DNA from: Herbaspirillum sp. 3R11
Lineage (GTDB): Bacteria > Pseudomonadota > Gammaproteobacteria > Burkholderiales > Burkholderiaceae_D
Assembly: GCF_004563925.1 (NCBI RefSeq)
Contig: NZ_SPNJ01000003.1
Location: 496,001-560,000, forward strand
Reading direction: 5' to 3'
DNA length: 64,000 nucleotides
In this document: positions 58,864 through 64,000 of the stretch, piece by piece
Numbering within the stretch: position 1 is the stretch's first letter
Layout of the letters: each line of letters begins with the position of its first letter
Notes under the pieces: model-generated
The model's database searches: none
Seen by the model: the letters and a program-made list of their open reading frames with translations, nothing else
Told to the model about the DNA's origin: nothing
Program-made: the position numbers and the translations under genes

Positions 58864-58895
58864 TAAAAAACGCGACCATGAGGCCGCGTTTTTAT
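58864..58895 (-). terminator. Intrinsic terminator of the uracil permease gene
   Basis: On the minus strand AAACGCG and CGCGTTT pair around GCCTCATGGT, followed by a T-run, 11 bp past the uracil permease stop. Confidence 0.8.
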
Positions 58896-58905
58896 TTCGA
58901 CAACT

Positions 58906-60204
58906 TTATGCGCCGCGCTTTCTCAGCAAGGCATACAAGATGATCGCGCCGAACGTGGCGGTACCGATGCCGCCCAGCGCGAAGCCGCCCAGTTTCAGCG
59001 TGAAGTCGCCCGCGCCCAGCACCAGCGTCACCGCTGCCACGATCAGGTTGGTATTGTTGGAGAAGTCGACCTTGTTCTCGACCCAGATGCGCGCGCCCGA
59101 TACGGTGATCAGGCCGAACACCACGATCGATACGCCGCCCAGCACCGCACCCGGAATCGTCAGGATCACCGCGCCGAACTTGGGCGAGAAGCCCAGCACG
59201 ATCGCGATCACCGCCGCCACCACGAACACCAGCGTCGAGTAAATCTTGGTTACCGCCATCACGCCGATGTTCTCGGCGTAAGTGGTCACACCGGTGCCGC
59301 CGACGCTGCCCGACAGGATAGTCGCCAGACCGTCGCCGATGAAGGCGCGTCCCATGTACTTGTCGAGGTTCTGGCCGGTCATGGCGCTGACCGCCTTGAT
59401 GTGGCCGAGGTTTTCCGCCACCAGGATGATCGCGACCGGCGCCAGCAAGGCCATGGCTTCGGCCTTGAACACCGGCGCCGCGAAGCTCGGGATGCCGAAC
59501 CACGCTGCGTTGGCGACCGCGCTGAAATCGATGGGCTTGCCGAGGCCGGCGCCGTTGGTCAGGATCGCGTAGATCACGTACGCCAGCAGCAAGCCGATCA
59601 GGATCAGCAGGCGCTGCATCATGCCGCGCGTGAATACCGCCACCAGACCCACGCACAACACCGTACCCAGCGCCATCCAGGCGTCGAAGTTGTTGCCGGT
59701 CACGCCCTTGACCGCGATCGGCGCCAGGTTCAGGCCGATCACCGCAACCACCGAACCGGTCACCACCGGCGGCATCAGGCTTTCGATCCAGCGCGTGCCG
59801 ACGATACTGACCAGGAAACCGATCAGCGTATACACCACGCCGCAGGCGACAATGCCGCCGAGCGCGACGCCGAGGTTGGCGTTGGGACCTTGTCCGGCAT
59901 AGCCGGTGACGGCGATCACCAGACCGATGAAGGCGAAGCTGGAACCGAGGTAACTCGGCACGCGACCGCCCACCAGCAGGAAGAACAACAAGGTGCCGAC
60001 GCCCGACATCAGAATCGCCAGGTTAGGATCGAAGCCCATCAGCAGCGGCGCCAGCACGGTCGAACCGAACATCGCCACCACGTGTTGCACGCCCATGGCG
60101 ACCGTTTGCGGCATCGGCAGGCGTTCGTCGGCTGCGATGACCTGTCCTTGTCCATCCGACGTGCCGCTGCGCACACGCCATTGTGGGAAATATGAACCCG
60201 CCAT
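58906..60204 (-). CDS. uraA: Uracil permease (NCS2 nucleobase:cation symporter)
   Basis: A 432-residue membrane transporter with the NCS2/UraA fold (14 predicted TM segments). Transport residues: the first glutamate in VAENLGHIKAVSAM and the second in TYAENIGVMAVTKIYS, which equal E. coli UraA E241 and E290. The second motif (with GTGVTTYAENIG) separates uracil carriers from xanthine/urate carriers. RutG-like members share the pattern, so pyrimidine-ring import via the Rut pathway is an alternative. Own promoter and terminator. Confidence 0.88.
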   Translation of the reverse strand: MAGSYFPQWRVRSGTSDGQGQVIAADERLPMPQTVAMGVQHVVAMFGSTVLAPLLMGFDPNLAILMSGVGTLLFFLLVGGRVPSYLGSSFAFIGLVIAVTGYAGQGPNANLGVALGGIVACGVVYTLIGFLVSIVGTRWIESLMPPVVTGSVVAVIGLNLAPIAVKGVTGNNFDAWMALGTVLCVGLVAVFTRGMMQRLLILIGLLLAYVIYAILTNGAGLGKPIDFSAVANAAWFGIPSFAAPVFKAEAMALLAPVAIILVAENLGHIKAVSAMTGQNLDKYMGRAFIGDGLATILSGSVGGTGVTTYAENIGVMAVTKIYSTLVFVVAAVIAIVLGFSPKFGAVILTIPGAVLGGVSIVVFGLITVSGARIWVENKVDFSNNTNLIVAAVTLVLGAGDFTLKLGGFALGGIGTATFGAIILYALLRKRGA

Positions 60205-60296
60205 GAATTTCCTTCCGAGTTGAAGTTGTTATATGGAGTTGTTATACGGCGCTCATCGGCTGGAAACCGCGATGCACCTTGTGTGGAATGACCGCT

Positions 60297-60325
60297 AGTG
60301 TATTGAGGCAACGTCCAAATGACAA
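60297..60325 (-). promoter_or_regulatory. Sigma70 promoter of the uracil permease gene
   Basis: On the minus strand TTGTCA (60320-60325) and TACACT (60297-60302) are separated by 17 bp. Start near 60290 gives a leader of about 85 nt. The rest of the 363-bp gap (60205-60567) shows no gene. Confidence 0.6.
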
Positions 60326-60567
60326 TTGCCCGCATGCCTTAAACAAGAGAAAAACGCAAAAAAAATGCGCCTCTGGGCAAGCTTGCGTTGTCGCGGTGCG
60401 GAATTCCCCGCCGTGGACCGCTGTTGCCCCAATTTGGCCGTGCCGGCGTTGAAAGTTTTTCAGCCGTCGCCCGACCATGCTCACGCGATGCCGCCGGGAA
60501 AATGTAATAATCAAGCCCCGCTTCACCACGCACTTACTTTCAATTACACGCTCAAACGGAGACAACA

Positions 60568-60870
60568 ATGATTCTGGAACTTGCCGATATCCGCATCCAA
60601 CCGGGCAAACAGGCTGAATTCGACGAAGCCATCCAACGCGGCGTCGTACAGACCATCGCCAAGGCCAAGGGCTATCTCGGCCATCAGGTGCAAAAGGGCA
60701 TCGAATCGCCGGAACGCTACCTGCTGATGGTGCAATGGGCGACACTGGAAAACCATACCGTCGACTTCCGCGAATCGCCTGCCTTCACCGAATGGCGCGG
60801 CATCGTCGGCCCGTTCTTCGCCGGCGCACCGACTGTCGAACACTTTGCGCTGCTGAGCGGCTCGAAGTAA
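60568..60870 (+). CDS. Antibiotic biosynthesis monooxygenase (ABM) domain protein
   Basis: A 100-residue ABM-fold protein. The pattern MILELADIRIQPGKQAEFDEA, GYLGHQVQKGIESPERYLLMVQW and DFRESPAFTEWRGIVGPFF is typical of small dimeric ferredoxin-like cofactor-free oxygenases or haem-degrading relatives. The substrate is unknown; similar genes often sit alone. CGGAGACA precedes the ATG. Confidence 0.85.
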   Translation: MILELADIRIQPGKQAEFDEAIQRGVVQTIAKAKGYLGHQVQKGIESPERYLLMVQWATLENHTVDFRESPAFTEWRGIVGPFFAGAPTVEHFALLSGSK

Positions 60871-61002
60871 ATACACCTTCAAGCTGTCATTGCGGCAGGC
60901 GATCCTGCCGCAATGTACAAACACCGGGAACGCAATGCCGATTGCCCGACCTAACCGACTAATGACATTGCACCTCCACATCGATATACCCGGACCACGC
61001 GC

Positions 61003-61548
61003 ATGAAGATTCTTACCCGCCTCGCCGCCTTGTCGGCGGTCGCCCTCGCGGCCGGCTGCGGCGAACCGCCGGACGATACGCACTTGCAGGAGAAGGTGAT
61101 TTCCGGCTTTTACCAGCAGCACATGAAGACGCACAGTCCGGGCATCCCGAGCGCGGACGAGCTGAAGCAGTTGCAGCCGTTCGTCTCGCAGGCGCTGTTC
61201 AAGCTGCTGAGCCAGGCGTCCGAGACCGAAATCAAATACCACGCCGCCGCCACCGATCCGGTGCCGCCGCTGGTGGACGGCGACTTGTTCACTTCGCTGT
61301 TCGAAGGCGCCTCCACCTTCAAGGTCGACAGTTGCGAAAGCGACGACGCGCACGCCTCCTGCCAGGTCAGGTTCACCTATAAGGGTGGCAACGGAGGAGA
61401 TGAAGAGAAGTGGAAAGACAAGCTGATGCTGGTCAGGGAAGACAAGCAATGGCGCATCGACGACATTGAATTCCTCGGCAGCGACCAGTCGTCGCAGCGC
61501 GAATATCTCACCGACACCCTCAGCAGCATCATCAACGAATTCAACTGA
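61003..61548 (+). CDS. Lipoprotein of unknown function, paralog 1 (DUF3828-like)
   Basis: A 181-residue lipoprotein. Signal with lipobox LAAGC (Cys19), then a globular domain with VISGFYQQHMKTHSPG, PPLVDGDLFTSLFEGASTF, a disulfide-capable cysteine pair (DSCESDDAHASCQ) and WRIDDIEFLG at the end. The pattern resembles DUF3828/DUF4878-like lipoproteins of the NTF2-fold; this is uncertain. The next gene encodes a paralog with the same PPLVDGDLFT motif. Confidence 0.75.
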   Translation: MKILTRLAALSAVALAAGCGEPPDDTHLQEKVISGFYQQHMKTHSPGIPSADELKQLQPFVSQALFKLLSQASETEIKYHAAATDPVPPLVDGDLFTSLFEGASTFKVDSCESDDAHASCQVRFTYKGGNGGDEEKWKDKLMLVREDKQWRIDDIEFLGSDQSSQREYLTDTLSSIINEFN

Positions 61549-61767
61549 GGTTCCGTTTTCATCTCCTGCCGGCGGCATTGAAGAAATGCGCCGCCGCTTC
61601 CGATAACATCCCTGCAGACGGCTGCGACGTACACGCAAAGTCCGACGTTTGATTTATCATGCTGGCTGCATTTCCCCGAGGAAAAAACGGGGAAGCTGAC
61701 AACATGACAACACAGCAATGGCTTTGCCGTGCGGGCAATCATCCGCGCCGCCATCGCCGGGGAGAGA

Positions 61768-62343
61768 ATGATCGTGAAGCAATTCGGCAAAATAATGATC
61801 CTGGCTGTCGCCTTTATCGCGTCCGCATGCAGCGCCAGCCGCGAGCAGGAGGCCAAGGATCTGGTCAACAGTTTTTACCAGACCCACCAGTCGAATCGCC
61901 CCGTCGGCGCGCTGTCGCTGAAGGAACTGATCACCTTCCGCCACTTCCTGTCGGTACCGCTGTTCGATCTGCTCAAGGACGTCTCGGTCGCTGAAGAAGC
62001 CCACCTGGCCCAGACCGACAACCAGACCCCGCCGCTGGTCGACGGCGACCTGTTCACCACCCATCCCAAGGGCGCTTCAACGTATCGCCTGCTGCGCTGT
62101 GAAACCAGCCAGAGCAGCGCCGACAGCAGCGGCGTCTGCACGGTCGAACTGATCTACAGCGACGCCAAGCTGCAGGCGCCGTTCAAGTCGAATGACCGCG
62201 TCATCCTCACGCGCGACGCGCGCGGCTGGGTCATCGACAACATCGAATACGGCGGTGGCAATACTGCCACGGTCCATACCGGCGACCTGCAAAAGACCCT
62301 GCAAGGCATCCTCAACAAGAACGAACGGCGCATCGTCCAGTAA
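61768..62343 (+). CDS. Lipoprotein of unknown function, paralog 2 (DUF3828-like)
   Basis: A 191-residue lipoprotein with lipobox IASAC (Cys21). It shares with the preceding gene the start of the domain (LVNSFYQTHQS), LSVPLFDLLKDVS, the motif PPLVDGDLFTTHPKGASTY, a similarly placed Cys pair and WVIDNIEYGG. The ATG at 61768 has GGGGAGAG directly upstream; an upstream GTG at 61729 is possible. A tandem duplication followed by divergence is the simplest reading. Function unknown. Confidence 0.75.
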   Translation: MIVKQFGKIMILAVAFIASACSASREQEAKDLVNSFYQTHQSNRPVGALSLKELITFRHFLSVPLFDLLKDVSVAEEAHLAQTDNQTPPLVDGDLFTTHPKGASTYRLLRCETSQSSADSSGVCTVELIYSDAKLQAPFKSNDRVILTRDARGWVIDNIEYGGGNTATVHTGDLQKTLQGILNKNERRIVQ

Positions 62344-62450
62344 CGTCCGTCATCGGAAGGCCGGCGCTATCGGTTAGAATCGCGGAAAGTTTTGCCGGCC
62401 CTGCCGGCGCCTCCGTGCTGCAACCACCGAACCGTCACTGTACCGTCACG

Positions 62451-63887
62451 ATGTCCAATCACACCTTCCTCTGGCACGACTACGAGACCTTCGGCGCCCA
62501 GGCGCGCCGCGATCGTCCCGCCCAGTTCGCCGCCATCCGCACCGACGCCGACCTCAACGAGATCGGCGACCCGATCATGATCTACTGCAAGCCGGCGCCC
62601 GACTTCGTGCCCGATCCGCAGTCCTGCCTGATCACCGGCATCACGCCGCAAGTCTGTCTTGAGCGCGGCATCCCCGAATACCAGTTCGCGGCGCAGATCG
62701 AACAGGCCATGGCGGAGCCCGGCACCATCGGCGTCGGCTACAACACCATCCGCTTCGACGATGAAATCACGCGCTTCATGTTCTGGCGCAACCTGATCGA
62801 TCCGTATGCGCGCGAGTGGCAAAACGGCTGCGGCCGCTGGGACTTGCTCGACGTCGTACGCACCACGTATGCGCTGCGCCCCGAAGGCATCGAATGGCCG
62901 AAGAAGGAAGACGGCGTCACGCCCAGCTTCAAGCTGGAACACTTGAGCAAGGCCAACGGCCTGTTGCATGAAGCGGCGCACGATGCACTGTCCGACGTGC
63001 GCGCGACGATCGCCTTCGCCCGCCTGATTCGCGACAAGCAGCCGCGCCTGTTCGACTTCTGCCTGGCGCTGCACAAGAAGGATCGCGTCGCCGCCGAACT
63101 CGGCCTGCCGCTGGCCAAGCCCTTCCTGCATGTGTCCGGCATGTTCCCCGCCGCGCAAGGCTGCGTGGCCGTGATGTGGCCGCTAGCCACGCACCCGACC
63201 AACAAGAATGAAGTGATCGCCTGGGACCTCAGCCGCGATCCGCGCGAACTCGCCGGCCTCGACGCCGACACGATCCGCACGCGCATGTTCAGCAAGACCG
63301 ACGACCTGCCGGAAGGCGTCACGCGCCTGCCGGTCAAGACCATCCACCTGAACAAGTCGCCGATGGTGATCGCCAGCCTGAAGACGCTGACGGCGCAGCG
63401 CGCCGCCGAATTCAATCTCGACATCGACGCGGCCTTGCAGAACGCCACGGCGGCAGCTGAATTGCCGGAGATGGGCGCGATCTGGGCCAAGGTATTCCAG
63501 CGTCCGAAAGAAGCCCCCAACGATGTCGACGAAGATCTCTACGGCGGCTTTGTCGGCAACAACGACCGTCGTCAACTGACGCAACTGCGCGCCCTGACGC
63601 CGCTGCAGCTGGCGCAGTCGAAGATCAGTTTCGACGACGCGCGGCTGGAGGAATTGCTGTTCCGCTACCGCGCGCGCAACTTCCCCGAAACCCTGTCGCC
63701 GGAAGAAACCCAGCGCTGGGAAGATCATCGCGCTGCACGCCTGTTCGACGGCGCAGGCGGTGCCCGCACGCTGGATGGGCTATTCGAGGAAATCGACCAG
63801 TTGTCGGAGTCGGCCGATGAACGCGGCGAGGAAATCCTCGGTGCGCTCTACGACTATGCCGAGATGATTGCGCCTGAACGCAGCTGA
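62451..63887 (+). CDS. sbcB: Exodeoxyribonuclease I
   Basis: A 478-residue 3'-5' single-stranded DNA exonuclease (E. coli 475). The DEDDh residues lie in FLWHDYETFG, GVGYNTIRFDDEI and HDALSDVRATI. The SH3-like and helical C-terminal parts follow and interact with SSB in the family. ATG at 62451 gives the family start. It acts in mismatch repair and recombination. Convergent with the partial GGDEF gene. Confidence 0.96.
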   Translation: MSNHTFLWHDYETFGAQARRDRPAQFAAIRTDADLNEIGDPIMIYCKPAPDFVPDPQSCLITGITPQVCLERGIPEYQFAAQIEQAMAEPGTIGVGYNTIRFDDEITRFMFWRNLIDPYAREWQNGCGRWDLLDVVRTTYALRPEGIEWPKKEDGVTPSFKLEHLSKANGLLHEAAHDALSDVRATIAFARLIRDKQPRLFDFCLALHKKDRVAAELGLPLAKPFLHVSGMFPAAQGCVAVMWPLATHPTNKNEVIAWDLSRDPRELAGLDADTIRTRMFSKTDDLPEGVTRLPVKTIHLNKSPMVIASLKTLTAQRAAEFNLDIDAALQNATAAAELPEMGAIWAKVFQRPKEAPNDVDEDLYGGFVGNNDRRQLTQLRALTPLQLAQSKISFDDARLEELLFRYRARNFPETLSPEETQRWEDHRAARLFDGAGGARTLDGLFEEIDQLSESADERGEEILGALYDYAEMIAPERS

Positions 63888-63896
63888 ACGTGCCGT

Positions 63897-64000
63897 TCAG
63901 GCCGGCATGGGTCGCCGGGCGTCGGTACTCGCTTCACTGGCGCAGACGCGATCCCTTCCCGTCGATTTGGCCAGGTACAAGGCCTTGTCGGCCCTGCCGA
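63897..64000 (-). CDS. C-terminal end of a GGDEF-domain protein (partial)
   Basis: The last 34 codons of a minus-strand gene that runs off the window. ADKALYLAKSTGRDRV is the C-terminal end of GGDEF domains (usual pattern ADxALYxAKxxGRNRV). A short tail, CASEASTDARRPMPA, follows. The rest of the protein is outside the window. Confidence 0.85.
   Translation of the reverse strand, partial: GRADKALYLAKSTGRDRVCASEASTDARRPMPA

Overview
The window is about 64 kb of GC-rich chromosome from a betaproteobacterium, most likely Burkholderiales, family Oxalobacteraceae and close to Herbaspirillum. This is inferred from protein sequence style, the rimP-nusA-infB-rbfA-truB order, the scpB-rluB overlap, a ubiD gene followed by a short SRP RNA, and intergenic palindromes typical of that group. 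No insertion sequence, prophage, CRISPR array or tRNA gene was seen. Most of the window is conserved core genome, with accessory content concentrated at 3.5-11.6 kb and in small secreted proteins between 48 and 62 kb.

Layout. 0-3.5 kb: a small HTH-like protein, cysM and an AidB-type acyl-CoA dehydrogenase, with a 144-bp palindromic repeat between the last two. 3.5-10.9 kb: a catabolic cluster on the minus strand (TRAP binding protein, fused TRAP permease, VOC enzyme, RuBisCO-like protein, DUF1537 sugar-acid kinase) with a divergent LacI-type regulator. The last three enzyme genes are joined by 4-bp ATGA overlaps. 11.0-11.6 kb: a concentric giant imperfect palindrome. 11.6-19.9 kb: a tripartite RND efflux operon followed by an OmpR-type regulator and a histidine kinase, with a CusR-like palindrome in front. 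20-23 kb: the SRP RNA gene, ubiD, and a lytic transglycosylase with a strong promoter and a structured leader of about 300 nt.

23-28 kb (minus): aminotransferase, nusB, ribH, ribB(A) and dusA. 28-40 kb (minus): typA, then the rimP-nusA-infB-rbfA-truB translation operon, then rluB and scpB. 40-49 kb: a PAS-GGDEF-EAL protein, an FMN/Fe-S glutamate-synthase-like oxidoreductase, a TusA-like protein, a NUDIX hydrolase and alaS. 48.7-58.7 kb: small secreted or lipoprotein genes, ugpQ, a LytS/LytTR two-component pair, a DUF2269 protein, glnS, a DUF1993 protein, a YXWGXW-type protein and a ZntB-like transporter. 58.9-64 kb: a uracil permease, an ABM monooxygenase, two tandem paralogous lipoproteins, exonuclease I, and the 3' end of a GGDEF gene running off the window.

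The strongest candidate for an undescribed system is the TRAP/VOC/RuBisCO-like/DUF1537 cluster. Its parts resemble those of the published D-apiose pathways, which use a DUF1537 kinase and a RuBisCO-like protein, but no apionate oxidoisomerase is present and a VOC protein is translationally coupled instead. The substrate may therefore be a different sugar acid. Other items worth checking are the structured leader of the transglycosylase gene, the concentric palindrome, palindromic repeats that touch stop codons, a candidate small RNA upstream of dusA, and a promoter embedded in a perfect 16-bp inverted repeat upstream of rimP.
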